This document shows positions 1 to 11,051 of a stretch of DNA of 64,000 nt, one piece after another (position 1 is the stretch's first letter; each line of letters begins with the position of its first letter). Under the pieces are notes generated by a model. The model was not told where the DNA came from and made no database searches. It saw only the letters and a list, made by a program, of their open reading frames with translations. Position numbers and translations under genes: made by a program. The stretch lies in NCBI GenBank assembly GCA_022828595.1, contig JAKGHH010000004.1, forward strand, positions 79,078,270 to 79,142,269, written 5' to 3'. The stretch is from Nelumbo lutea. Taxonomy: Eukaryota > Streptophyta > Magnoliopsida > Proteales > Nelumbonaceae.

Positions 1-122
1 ATTATTATTTTTTTTTATTTTTTTGTTAGAATGGGTTATCCATTCGATTCGAACAATTAGACCGTTTAACCCGAAAATTGAACCCCTGACCAGTTTATTG
101 TCCAGTTCGATTTTAAAAACCT
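1..122. mobile_element. 3' end of a hAT-like MITE (GGTTCGA family), cut by window edge
   Basis: The stretch carries the family hallmarks seen complete elsewhere in the window (for example 61727-62033 and 12836-13093): repeated GGTT/GAAC-type phrases and a terminus reading cgattttaaaaacc. Only one end lies in the window, so no target duplication can be tested. The assignment rests on similarity to the better-bounded copies. Confidence 0.35.
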
Positions 123-860
123 TGGGATGTACAATGTTAAATGTTAACAAGCAACCGAAATGGATCAAACTTTTTTTTGTTTCTCAAACCTAGAAGAAGA
201 GGCAGAAACTTGTCATTATTGATGTAGTCACTCACCTAAGCTGATGTGATCAACTCGTATCCAATCCAATCTATATTTCCTAACTCAACCAAATCGAAAA
301 GAGGTCCCTACTATTCAAATCCATCAACATGACAAAATCATACACATTATTGATGCACATGTGAATTTGTAATTCATCAGAATATAACGGTTGGGTCGAG
401 TTAGCCCAATTCACATGTAAGTCTAATTGGACTTTTTGGGTTCGTTTTGGCCTAACCCAGCCCAAGTTGAATGAAGGGTTCTCCATCAATTGTACAATGA
501 CAACTAGGTCAATCGGACATCTCCAGTTCTGCCAGGCATGACCATTGCAAGTAGAGAGAGAGAGACCCACACTTTCCCTTGCAAATTATTTAGGCTGAAA
601 GTCGGTGACTTCTCCCAAGACGAAGGGAGTTGATCTAACTCTATATATTATTGAAAAGTATATTTTATTGAGAATATAAGATGGGTTTTTACATCAATAG
701 TTCCTTCTCAACCAATACCTTGATATTGATAGTATGGATTCATTACACAGACAAACCCAGACAACTGAAACAAAGCTATTAACATCATGGTGAAGATTGG
801 TGCCAAATCTTCACCATAATAGGCAGAACACAGATAGCAGAAGCCGCCGGCCGGCGGGAC
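123..860. other. Intergenic, nothing recognised
   Basis: Mixed-composition DNA with a short GA run near 555. The one longer reading frame (280-570, minus) has no recognisable domain and no promoter context. Confidence 0.5.
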
Positions 861-1097
861 CTATATGTGAGTCCAGGAGGCCAAGAATACAAGGGTTCTA
901 ATGGGGTCTTCAGTGGCAGAAGTCTGCCGTCTCTGGTTTTCATTTGAAACCAGGCGACTACATCTACATCCCTTCTGAATCACATTCTTCTCCACCGAAA
1001 ACATGACAACTTCACAAGCCGTCTTCAGTTTCTCTCTGATCATGCTCTTGGCCTCCTGAATCAGGGAACCGTCATTGGAGAAGTTGTGTGGTTTCAT
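861..1097 (-). CDS. Small uncharacterised protein, 78 aa
   Basis: I do not recognise the family. The single-exon frame starts at the ATG at 1097 and ends at 861. A TATA-type box (tataaatt on the minus strand, about 1160-1170) lies roughly 70 bases upstream of the start, with a plausible short leader between. The protein has a charged N-terminal half (SLIQEAKSMIREKLKTACE), a Cys pair (GCRCSR, mid-protein) and a short hydrophobic C-terminus (LVFLASW). No signal peptide or clear membrane segment is visible. The C-terminal hydrophobic/Trp ending recalls short plant peptides that end in a conserved Leu/Phe-x-x-Trp motif, but the match is too weak to name. It could be a true small gene or a chance ORF; the promoter-like spacing is the main reason to keep it. 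Confidence 0.45.
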   Translation of the reverse strand: MKPHNFSNDGSLIQEAKSMIREKLKTACEVVMFSVEKNVIQKGCRCSRLVSNENQRRQTSATEDPIRTLVFLASWTHI

Positions 1098-2696
1098 CCT
1101 TGCGCCTTTCTTAATTGCTTAGTGATTCCCTCCAGATAGTGGAGAGAACAAAGTGGAGTCTTGTGAATTTATAGACAAGGCCACCCAGCATCACTGCATC
1201 ATGTGGACTGACATGGCAAAACGTCACCGGGAAGGAAGGTCCCTAGCTCGTGCCATGTCCAATATCTCCACTAACTTTCTAGTATTTCTTTTCTAAATTA
1301 ATTGTCATTAAAATCCTAGTTAATCATCATTAGATGGGGTTCTTGAATAGTTTTTTATTCTCTAACACGCCACCTCATATAAATGTCTATTTGATGTGAA
1401 GAGTAGACAAGCTTAGGCCCACTCATACCTTAAGCTGAAATTTTATTAATTATAATAGGGTGATGATAATCAAACACTAAACCATTTGATCAAAAAGTCT
1501 CAACATAAAAACTTAATGGATTTTTTTCCTTTTTTTTTTTGTTTTTAATTCTCTGACAATCTTTCCATGCAGAGAAGATGATTGACAAAACTCATAAAAA
1601 AAAAAAAAAAAAGACTAAACAAGAAACGATTTAAGCTCAGTTTAGGAGTACAAATATAAATATGTACAATACAAATAAATATAAAATAATAGAAAATACA
1701 GTGTTTTGCACTTTCAAATTTGTATTTATACTCCTTCCAAACTGAGTTTAAGGGTTCAATACTAAATAGAACAAACATAATTGAATGACTAAACAGAATT
1801 CATGTAATCAACCCCACCCCGTATAGTTAAAGTTTAGATTGATAACAATTATTAATACATTATAGAAGTGTACATGGTTTATACACAATTTGGTATTGTT
1901 AAGGGTCTCTAGCTTCATTTTGATTTCAAAGTTGATATCAACAGGAGATTAAGTAATCAGAAATTGTGGAATATGTTGAGATGCCTCCCTTTTAATTCGA
2001 ATTTGCTTTTGAGAGAAGATGCGATTCCAGGCACATATATGAACAACATGTCTAGTAGGAAGTTCCAAGAAGGAAAGAATAAGTGGGCAAACAAAAGATG
2101 ACGTCTGTGGATAGCGATCGGATCTGTTTCCATCGAGATATTCTTGATGTGGGATTGGATGTTGTGTTGTCAATGTGTTAACATGTTTTTTACTGGCAGC
2201 AGACATTCGGGCACCTATGTATATTCTTAATATATATGCCATATTCACTTGAACTGTATCAGTAGATTAATTGTAGAAAAGTTGAAACTGGATTGCTCTT
2301 ATCTTTTAAACATAACAGACCCTTCCAGAGGTACCCAAAACTCATACAAGTTCATAACTTATAACTATCCTCTTCAGCCCTTATTATAGTTGAAGACTAT
2401 TAAGAACTTGTAATGTCCTGATTCTTATTTCAGTGGATCAAGGTTAATTTGCCTAGTTGTTATCATTGTTGAAAGGCTATCAACTGTAGAACAATGAATT
2501 GATGATCTCAGAACCCACAACCAAATGCTTAAAAATGAAGTAATCAAATTAAATTCCTCAACAACTTTTCAACATTTTCTTTTCCTACTTGGAGAGAAAA
2601 TGTAATTTTCTAAAAAATATTATGGAAAAGAGAAAAAGGAATCGGATTCTGATGAATGAAATTCAGAAAAAAAAAAAAAAAACATACATTTTCTCC
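1098..2696. other. Intergenic; upstream DNA of the small ORF and poly-A/T runs
   Basis: The first about 100 bases hold the putative leader and TATA box of the small minus-strand ORF. The rest is AT-rich with homopolymer tracts (near 1530, 1600 and 2670) and no recognisable gene. Confidence 0.5.
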
Positions 2697-2840
2697 TAGC
2701 GAGATATGGTATGAAAAGAAATTTGACCAATCAAAACCCACCCATGAATTTTGATAAATAACACCATATTACCTATCACATTTATGATTCTGATTTATTG
2801 GTCAGTTGTTTTCGAATATCATATCTTTTCCATATCATAA
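2697..2840. mobile_element. MITE, family A copy 1
   Basis: A stretch of about 145 bp closely matches 51661-51814. Both begin with gatatggtat followed by a TTTGACCAATCAAAAC core and end with an inverted counterpart (TTGGTCAG ... atatcatat ... ccatatcata). The inverted ends and the second copy 49 kb away support a non-autonomous DNA transposon. No convincing target duplication was seen, so the superfamily is open. Confidence 0.55.
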
Positions 2841-4299
2841 TCGAACCCATGAAGTACTGAATCTACAAAAAATGGAGTTAAAAAGGACATTTAAGTTAAT
2901 GAAAACATCTCATGAAATGTTGACATATGGGGTTATTTCATTAAGTTGTCCAAAGATTGAGGTTATCATATACCAGAATTGAATCACGTCAATACAAAGA
3001 TTAAATATGGGGATGCTAAATGAATTAGAACCCACTATTGAAAAGAAAATTCCTAGTGGCTTAAAAAAATAATCTTAGGTAGGATAGCTTTTAGGTAAGA
3101 AAAACTTTGCCAAGTGTTAGCTGAGGAAAGAAAGAAAAAACTTTTCCTGTGACCACAGTATTCCCTTATGACCCAATGAGCATACCAAACTACTAGTCTA
3201 TTGGGGGTTGCAAAGATATGCTGTTATAATGTGCTCTAACCCCACGTGTCCACAATAAACCATTCTTTATGGAAAAAATGTGGCTGTCAGTTGAACATGG
3301 ACAGCCAAAGTTTTCCCTTTTTCTATAATACTAGCAAGCAATTCATTGCAATGCATGGGTTGAATAGAGGTTCTAGAAAAAAAAATTGAATTTATGTGAA
3401 TACCAACAAATGAAAAAGTATTTGAGATTTTTGGTATACAACTTTGGTCTGAAATACAATCCCTCCAAGATCAATTTGTTATGGGTTTGACTATAATACC
3501 AGAAAAACTTTAACCAATCAACCAATATCATAAAAGTGATAACTAATCTGGTGGTATTTAAATTGTGGAGAGTTCAGCGTAGGTGGGATTTTTTACCTTG
3601 CTATGTGGCAGGGCCCAAGGTTTGGGTCCACGCCTTGGGATTGTCTTGGGTTGGTAACTTGGTCCTCAATTCCACCAACTCATCTAATTTACACTCTTAT
3701 TCTATTGCTTCGGATTCTACATGATCAAGTCACATTATTGTTAGGGTAAATTGCTAACTCTCCCCTATTATTTTGTCAATTGCTTAAACCTCCCCTACAT
3801 TTTGGATGTGACAAAAAAACTCCCAAAGACCCAAACCATCTTGGCATCTAAGTTTCTTTGGTTAGCTTGACATTACTAGTTTCCCAAAGTTTTAAAATTA
3901 CTAGTTTGCCCATAGATGATAAGGTTGGAGTAAAAGAAACCTAATGCAAAATATCAATGATCATTATCCTCTCCTATCTATATATATAATAAAGTAGAAA
4001 CATGCCATGACATGGCCTGACCTTTCTCCCTCACCCCAATGGAGAACTCTCACACCCTCTTCATTTTAGCCTTTCTTGCTCCCTCATGAAGCCCCCTCAT
4101 CACTCCCTTCTCCTTTTCTCATTTTGCATCTCAGCATGCTTGGCCCATCCCTCTTTCTTCTATGTTTATCCCTTTGGATATCCCTTCTTAAAATCTCCCT
4201 CATTACTAATTATCTCCTAAATTATCTCTAATATTGTAGAGAATTTCTCCCTTAAATTATCTCTACTTCCTATTTATCCTATCTCCCACTTTTGATCCG

Positions 4300-5260
4300 T
4301 CAAAAGAAAGTTTGAATTAAAAAATTTAAGAATTATTTAAATATTATAGCGAAATTATATAGTAACGAAAATATTTTTTAAAAGCACAAAAAATTATCAT
4401 ATATTTAATAATATTCATATTATTACTAATTTTATACTTTTAAGAAATTCATAAGAAAATTATGTACTAATAATATAAATTATAATTTTACAAGTTATTC
4501 AATTTAAATATTATTCAAAAAATAAGAATTTAAAATAAATAATATATTATTTAAAATTTTCAATAACTAAATATGATAAATAACAAAGTATTTAATATTA
4601 TGATAAATAAAATTTAAATAATGAAAATGATTAAATATTTTATGTTATATTTAAGTATTTAACATAACTAAATTTTAAATAGTTAAAATAATGAAATTAT
4701 GTAATAAACTTAAAAATTTTATTAAAATTAGAAAATCATAATAATGTATTTCATAATATTTGAATTAATAATAATTTTATATTTTATAAAATTAATAACG
4801 AAATTATATAATAATTTTAGGCATTATGAAATTCAATAAATAAGTAATATTGAAATAAATAAATAATGATATTATTTAAGTAGATTAAATAAAGAAATTA
4901 TGTAAAAACCTTAAAATTTTTTATCAAAAACACAAAAATAACTATAATAGATTTAATATAAAATATTTTATAATAAGAATATAAAACATAAATGATTTAA
5001 AAAATAACTAAGCAATATTATAAATAAATAACTTTTAAATGTTTTTAAATAAAAAAAATTAATACCGAATTATATTTCAAACATTATTTTAAAACAAAAG
5101 AAATTAAATAATGAAATTATGTAATAACTTTAAATTTTTATCAAAGACAAAATTAATTATAATAGATTTTATAATCTTCCATAATAAGAATATAAAATAT
5201 AAATAAATGAAAAAAATTAAATATTATTCAAATAGTTAATATATATTAAATAATTTAGAG
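4300..5260. repeat. AT-rich degenerate repeat block
   Basis: Nearly pure A/T sequence with a recurring phrase of the type aatgaaattatgtaata followed by a tttatcaaa-type tail, seen at about 4690, 4905, 5115. No coding frame. It forms the interior of the putative Helitron. Confidence 0.5.
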
Positions 5261-5371
5261 GGATTGAAGCTCTATTAATTATTTACTGTATTCTCATTAT
5301 CACTTTCAATAATTATCAGAGGTTGAACTATTGTTATTTGTTAGAGATTAGATTATCAATTTAGCTGAAAT

Positions 5372-6464
5372 TAGGAGTGTTCAATAGGCAGTTTAATTTT
5401 GTTGCAGATTGTTTGGCCAGTCAAACTAATATGGTCGGGTTGGGGACTTGGTCACTCGAAGCTAACCAACCATTAGTGAAAACCGGTTCAACCACCCTAG
5501 TCAAAGAAGTTAGATCGTTCCATGTCATCACTTTATATATTTAAATAAATATATATTTATATACATATATGTATATATGTGTGCAAATACATATTTTATA
5601 AATAAATAGTGTATAATTATATTTTACATATAATATATCTATTATTTTATAATTTATTTATATTTTTAATTTAATTTTTTTATTTATTAAAAATGTTAAA
5701 ATTACGATTTGATGACAAAAAAGGGTTTTTTTTGCAAAAAAAAAAAATTGCGGGGTAAGGCACCCACGACACCTTAGGATACATGGATCTTGAAAACTTA
5801 CCAAAAAAAAAAAAAAAAAAGATCACCTCAATCGGACATCGGAGTGCAAAAGTAATGGCCTATGAAAGTTTGCACATGCATTAACTATGCAAGTAATGCA
5901 ACCTAATAACCCAGTGACCGAGTTGAATGGATCAATAGTTTAACCATCCAAGTCGGATGGTTTTTTACCAAGTCAACGGTTTTTTACTAAAGGGCGGGTT
6001 TCAAAAGAACTAGACCCGGAATCAAGGTCAGGTGACGATTTAACCGGTTGGGTCAAATGGCGGCTTGAAAACAATGGTATCGGTTTGGGCTGGTTTCAGT
6101 TTGGTTGGTCTGTTCAAAATATTTAAACTTAAAAAATTAAATTACATTTAAAAATACAATGATACTATTAAAAGAATAAATTTAAAATTTAAGTTTATAA
6201 TATAAAATATTTTAGACTAAGAAATATGAGAATTTTCCCACTTTCATGTATTAAAAATTATATTTGGAATATAAAATATTAGTATATTTATAATCAAGTC
6301 GATTTAATTTTGACCGGTTTACAAATGGTCAAACTAAAAGAAACTTGAATTGGTTGGGTTGGGAAATTTTTGAACTGAAGTCAACCAGAAATACTAGAAA
6401 GTGCAACTCGGGGCGAGTTGGGTGATCAGTTTGGTCAGTTTCATGAGTTTGATGAACATTCCTA
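5372..6464. mobile_element. hAT-like non-autonomous element
   Basis: Ends are inverted: TAGGAGTGTTCAATAG at the left and the complement of TAGGAATGTTCATCAAAC at the right. The flanking 8-mers are gctgaaat and gatgattt (5 of 8 identical), consistent with a decayed 8-bp hAT target duplication. The interior has GGTCGGGTTGG / GGTTTGGTTGG-type phrases near both ends and no transposase frame. Confidence 0.4.
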
Positions 6465-6984
6465 GATGATTTTAATTATTGTTATTTTTATATTGCAAAA
6501 AATATTAAAAATAATATATAAAATATAAACAATTATTAATTATTTAAAAATTAAATTATAAAATAATTACCTACTCTTATGTATTTCTATTATTTAACTT
6601 TCACTTAACAAAGTCCATGCACTGCCCGGGTCCCACTACTTCTCACTATTTAAATTTTGTTCTAAAAATTTATGCTCTTAATGATGGTATGATTTGAGGT
6701 TTCTTAACATTATTTATGACATTGTTACCACGATACTAATACCACAAAAAACAAAACCATTGCTCCAAAAAAATTCCCTTTTTTATTATTATTACTGCAA
6801 ATTGGGCCAGGTTACCCAAACCCATTCTACAAGAAGTTGGGTTGGATTAGGGTTGATGCCTTGACTAATCTGATCCCACTTCATATTTTCGTGTATAAAA
6901 TTATATAGGCATATGTTTATCTATGTAAGTACGAAGTTAACTAATAGAATGCTAATGGTAGGGGCAAAGTGTTGGAATCTAGAA

Positions 6985-7130
6985 GTTCTCGAGGGTATAG
7001 AGTGTGTCCCACATGTGCCTCACATGCATACTTCAGCGTGCATTGGGAATATTCCGCGTACTTGTCATGGAAGATGGTTCCCAATACACAATTGGAATGT
7101 GCTGTGGGGTGCACTCTGCAGGGCACCCCT
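6985..7130. mobile_element. Foldback MITE family B, copy 1
   Basis: Shares the phrase order (compact palindromic ends, attgggaat, ccaatacac, ggaatgtgctgtg) with segments at 21250-21400, 22049-22211 and 42921-43090. The best-preserved member (42921-43090) shows inverted ends ggatctgctcctca / tgaggagcagattc. Small ORFs in this stretch are judged chance. Confidence 0.4.
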
Positions 7131-7224
7131 GCAAATTCGTTAGTGGTAAAAGAAAGTTTAGGGGCTGTGTCACAAACTCATACAAGTGGCTATCTGTATT
7201 TTATAATTGAAACTTTGAGCTGCT

Positions 7225-8120
7225 AATATACAAAAAAACCTGGCCCATTTTTTTATCGGGTTTCAACAAAATTTTAGGCCTGTGGACTTGATATAATATT
7301 AAATGCAACAAAAATATATAACAAAGGGGCAAAGCTGTGAACAGGTATAGACACTTTATGTACAACAAAATTTTATGTCCTGACGGGCTAAATGCAACAA
7401 AGCCCCAGCCCAACCTATGAACAGGTCTAGTTTTATATTTTTATTATCACCATGTAAACTGATTGAAGCCCAATCCCAAAACAGTGTAAAATGTTAACTT
7501 GGGCCAACCTGAGTTGCACCCCTATCTCCATGGATTATAGATAGGACTGTGAACGGGTTGGTTTTGAGTTGGGATAGGGTGTCCTAGTCCCAAACTGTTT
7601 ATTAATTGGGGAAAAATCATAGAACTATAACCATCCCAATTAATAAATAAGATAATAGACCCAATTATATATATATAAACAAGGCTGTGAAGAAATTTTC
7701 TCATTTTTTTGAATTTTTTAATCCACGTTTTTATGAATTTAACCAATTAAATTGTTACACTTGAGCCATTTTTGGCCACGTCGGATGGCTTCCAAAGAGC
7801 CATGTTTTGTCACGATTCTAAAAGGGCTTATCATGTTTGAAACCTCTCCTAAATTGTGTCCAACTCAAACATAAAAGCTTTCTTCTTCTACTTTTGAAGT
7901 CAGGTTTTTCCCATTCTGTTTCTTCCTTCTTCTACCTTTCACAGTATTCTGTTTTTGAGAGAGAAAAATAGAGGTGGAAGGACACCAAACAGGTAAATCG
8001 CTTCACCATCTCCTTTCTTCCTTCTTTATTTCGAACCCAATTTAAGTGCAAAAGCTTTGATTGATCAGGTCGGGCTTGAATTGGATACACCCAACTTGCA
8101 CCCCTAGCTCTATTGCCTGA
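7225..8120. other. Repeat-derived intergenic DNA
   Basis: Several phrases of the kind gggttgg/cccaaccc and a pyrimidine-rich patch (7850-8020) suggest old transposon debris, probably part of the Helitron-like relic. No gene was recognised. Confidence 0.35.
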
Positions 8121-8163
8121 AACTATTTTAACAAAGCCCGTGCATTGCATGGGTCCCCACTAG

Positions 8164-8826
8164 TAATAACTTAAAACTTTATTTTTGATAATAAAATCTT
8201 AATAAAAATGACAGATGGTAAGTTATTTATATGCTAATAAATCAATTGCTTTTAACTAAAATTGCCTTGTACATTATCTATCAAAATTTATCATTTAAGA
8301 CAAAATATAATAAAAATTACAAAAAAAAAAGTAGGAATTGTTTATATTATTAAGAAAATAATCAGTCTTAATCTGAAAGAATCGAATCGAAACAAATAAA
8401 AACGAGAGCCGAGTCAATTATTAATCGGGACAAAATCACATAACCAAAACTGGTATAATGAGATCAGTTGGTCAGGTAGAAAGAAAACAACCCATTAACA
8501 AGCTTAATTATAGATGATCAAGTCTTACACTTGTTAATAAAATTTTATTTTATTTATTTATTTCTTTTTTCCATGGGGCAATACAACAGGGGTAGCCCAT
8601 CCCCGAAACCCATAACCCCATTCCTGGAGCAGGCAGGATTAGATCCCAAATCTTCGCTACAACCAAGGGAACCTTACCAAGTGTCACCTTCTACAGCCAG
8701 ATTACTAAATATATAGTAAAATAATTACTATTACTACTACATAAGATCAATCTTCTTTATTTAAAGCCAAACCAGTTAACACAAACTTATAAATTTGGAA
8801 GTTGCGGCAGATCAGGCAGAGAGAGG
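8164..8826. other. Intergenic, nothing recognised
   Basis: AT-rich DNA. The short frame at 8531-8716 (+) has no recognisable domain and the stretch ends at the broken desiccation-related gene. Confidence 0.4.
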
Positions 8827-9650
8827 CTACGCATTATTCCGTAGAAATCCTCTAACGATTTCTCCATTTGCGCCACTGGGGTAGAAGCCGCCGGGAACGT
8901 GTTCGCTGCCTGTTCCATAGACGATACTCAGAATCTCCCGGGGTGTTCGTGCGTAGGAGAGGGAGTTGGCATCCGCCGATAAGGCGTTGCTAGATGTCCG
9001 ATTCTCTGCTCCCAACTGCATCGGGACAAAGATGCCTTCGTCTTTGATGCCACTGCCTCCCTTCTGGTTCCTCCACTCCGAGCCACCGTGTGGTTGTAGG
9101 GCTCCACCGCTTGTTCGGCTCTCTGGTACAGATAAAATCGTATATCTGCGCCTTGTCCTGCTTCTAACCCTGCCAACAGCTGCAACAACACCTTTCAATC
9201 ACTCATTTAGACCTTGATCGAACACTTACACTACTATATCCACCATATCCCAACAAAGAAAAAGTTTATTGAATAATTTGAGTACAGGAAGGAAGAAAGA
9301 AGATCGGGTGGTGGACTCGTGTAAAGGTCAAACCCTCTTGGACTTGTAGCCGTTGATACACGGATTTGCACCCACGTAACCGTTGAGTCCCACGTAAGGG
9401 ATGATGTAGCAAGCCAACATGTAACTCAAACTGTCTCGGTAGGGGTCGAAGGGAGGGTTCAGTTGCAATCCTAAACTTTGGTCGAATATGGTCGCGAAAG
9501 TGCCAGCGTTCAGGTTCATCAAAGGCCTCTGAAACCCACCAACATTTGATTGGATTGTCCTGCAACTCGCATGGGAAGTGATGGTGCGCGATCTGGAAGC
9601 TCCTAACTGGAGAATTGTTTGAACGTTTTCACGTGGCGAGTTGGATCAAC
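8827..9650 (-). pseudogene. Desiccation-related protein PCC13-62-like, broken
   Basis: Two exon remnants of the PCC13-62 (ferritin-like, Craterostigma desiccation-related) family. The upstream one (9334-9650) encodes GGFQRPLMNLNAGTFATIFD, DPYRDSLSYMLACYIIPYVG and NGYVGANP. An intron follows (9180-9333, GT/AG). The downstream one (8827-9179) encodes LLAGLEAGQGADIRFYLYQRA, then in a different frame GIKDEGIFVP, ALSADANSLSYARTP, IVYGTGSEHVPGGFYP and a natural stop. Lesions visible: an in-frame TAG at 9603-9605 where the family has QEL, a frame change between there and the SNVGG segment, and a small deletion with frameshift after HTVA (near 9080). The first exon of the family (with the LEFPLNLEYLEAEFF-type motif) was not found upstream. 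The family is usually about 300 aa and secreted; this copy cannot make it. Confidence 0.88.
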
Positions 9651-9988
9651 CTGCAAAACAGTGTTCAGAGTAAATAGGGTGGAAGACCCGGTGAAATCGC
9701 TCCAATGTTTAAGTCAATATTCTATGTATTTGCGAACTAAGTATGAATGCTAGAGAGCTCGAGTGCAATTAATTTCACATACCTTCGCTTTGATGATCGA
9801 TGCCCTTATATAGTTGAGTAGTCGTGAATCCTACGAAAAGGTTCCAGGATCCCCAAGCTGCATAGGTAAAATCCATTCTATTTCCAAAGGAGAGAAATGC
9901 GCCATTTGATAAGGTTTATCACTTTCCTCCGATTCGGGCAGAGTGAAAATGAGCCCTATTACTAGACGTTGTGATCCCGGAAAATTCG

Positions 9989-10260
9989 GAATCCATTGGG
10001 GAAGCTTCTGGAGTTGATTACTTGGCACATCAGTTCTTTAGCCCCAAACTAAATTGGATGTCAAGGTACCTTTATTGAATTTCTGGAGTTGGGGAAGCCC
10101 CAAACTAAATTTGGAATCCATTGGGGAAGTTTCTGGAGTTGATTACTCGGTACACGTTCCTAATTTTACATTGACTATTTGATAGACTATTATTGAATTT
10201 CTAAATTATTATTCTTAGCTTGATCAGTACACGTTCCTAATTTTACATTGACCATTTGAT
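9989..10260. repeat. Short direct repeats
   Basis: A phrase ggaatccattggggaag followed by cttctggagttgattac occurs at 9989 and again at 10111, and tacacgttcctaattttaca occurs at about 10151 and 10228. These are local direct duplications of 35-40 bp just upstream of the desiccation pseudogene. Confidence 0.6.
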
Positions 10261-10691
10261 CAATACACGTACAAAAGTAGGAAACCACATCATGCATCTT
10301 TGATGCCTAGGTCCTTGATATACTTCAATAATTTATTGCAAAAATCTGACATTCTATCTAGGCTATCCTTCTCATACTAGACAACTTCTACAACTTCGTC
10401 CAACGTGTCCCTAAGTGATTGTTCATTACTACTAGAAGGTCCTTATCCATCTACTTTCATTGTGACACCCCTATGCTATGTTCAACATTCTACATCAAAG
10501 TTATCCAACAATTGAGGTTTAAGAAGTCAATGAACAAAACAATTTTGGATTAACAAAATTTTTCTTCGTCTACCAAGCATTTTGGATGTGAATACTCGAC
10601 ATAGCCCAATGCCATAAGGATACATCCTTACTTCATCTTTCCATAAGAAAAAGTTGCATCGTTTATCGGATACGAATTACGATGAATGAAC
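10261..10691. other. Intergenic, nothing recognised
   Basis: No motif, repeat pair or convincing coding frame was seen. Confidence 0.4.
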
Positions 10692-11051
10692 TTAGGTTAT
10701 TAAACGTACATCATGTATGTAAAATAACTTACATAACTTCCAACTGACATAGTAGTGGCACCCATAGAACTTTTGGCCAACGTTTTCAGTCTTTCCATGC
10801 CTCGCCACAATAGTGATGAACTCTCCACTGCATGGACACAACATATTCATGGTGACAGAACACAATCGCACTTGACATAAAAAATCATTACACATATTTC
10901 GTGAGCAAGGGTGGATGAGCATAGGGGGGGTTGAGTGTGCGGGGTGGGTGGGACTAAGTGTACGAGGGTGTGGACGTGGGTGGACGTGGGCGTGGGCGTG
11001 GGCGTCCAGGGTAATGCAGGGGAGTGCATTCGAACCCAATGAATGACCCAC
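10692..11051 (-). pseudogene. GRF zinc-finger-like fragment
   Basis: The minus-strand frame contains C-P-C-S-G, then GKTENVGQKFYGC and W. This order (CxC, T..N.G..FYGC, aromatic) is that of the GRF zinc finger, a small nucleic-acid-binding domain common in plants, often in transposon-associated proteins. The N-terminal part is low complexity: alternating His/Ala/Pro from a G-rich tract on the plus strand (10920-11020, with GGGCGT-type hexamers near 10988-11010), so the ORF start is not trusted. The last Cys of the finger is not clearly placed. It is probably an exon or a transposon scrap, not a complete gene. Confidence 0.35.

Larger units (their letters stand above)
3977..8163 (+). mobile_element. 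Helitron-like element(s), approximate span
   Basis: The left end reads A|TCTATATATATAATAAAG (TC terminus preceded by A). The right end at 8135-8163 has an 8-bp stem hairpin (CCCGTGCA/TGCATGGG) a few bases before CTAG|T, the layout of plant Helitron 3' ends. A second, degraded right end (aacaaagtccatgcactgcc ... ctact) lies at 6607-6640, so the true element may be 3977-6640 with a further relic up to 8163. The interior is very AT-rich (4300-5260), contains a nested hAT-like element (5372-6464), and shows no Rep/helicase coding. The span is inferred from termini only. Confidence 0.4.

Noticed and set aside
6913..7226. Overlapping small ORFs on both strands
   Set aside because: They coincide with a palindromic MITE copy; open frames on both strands are a by-product.
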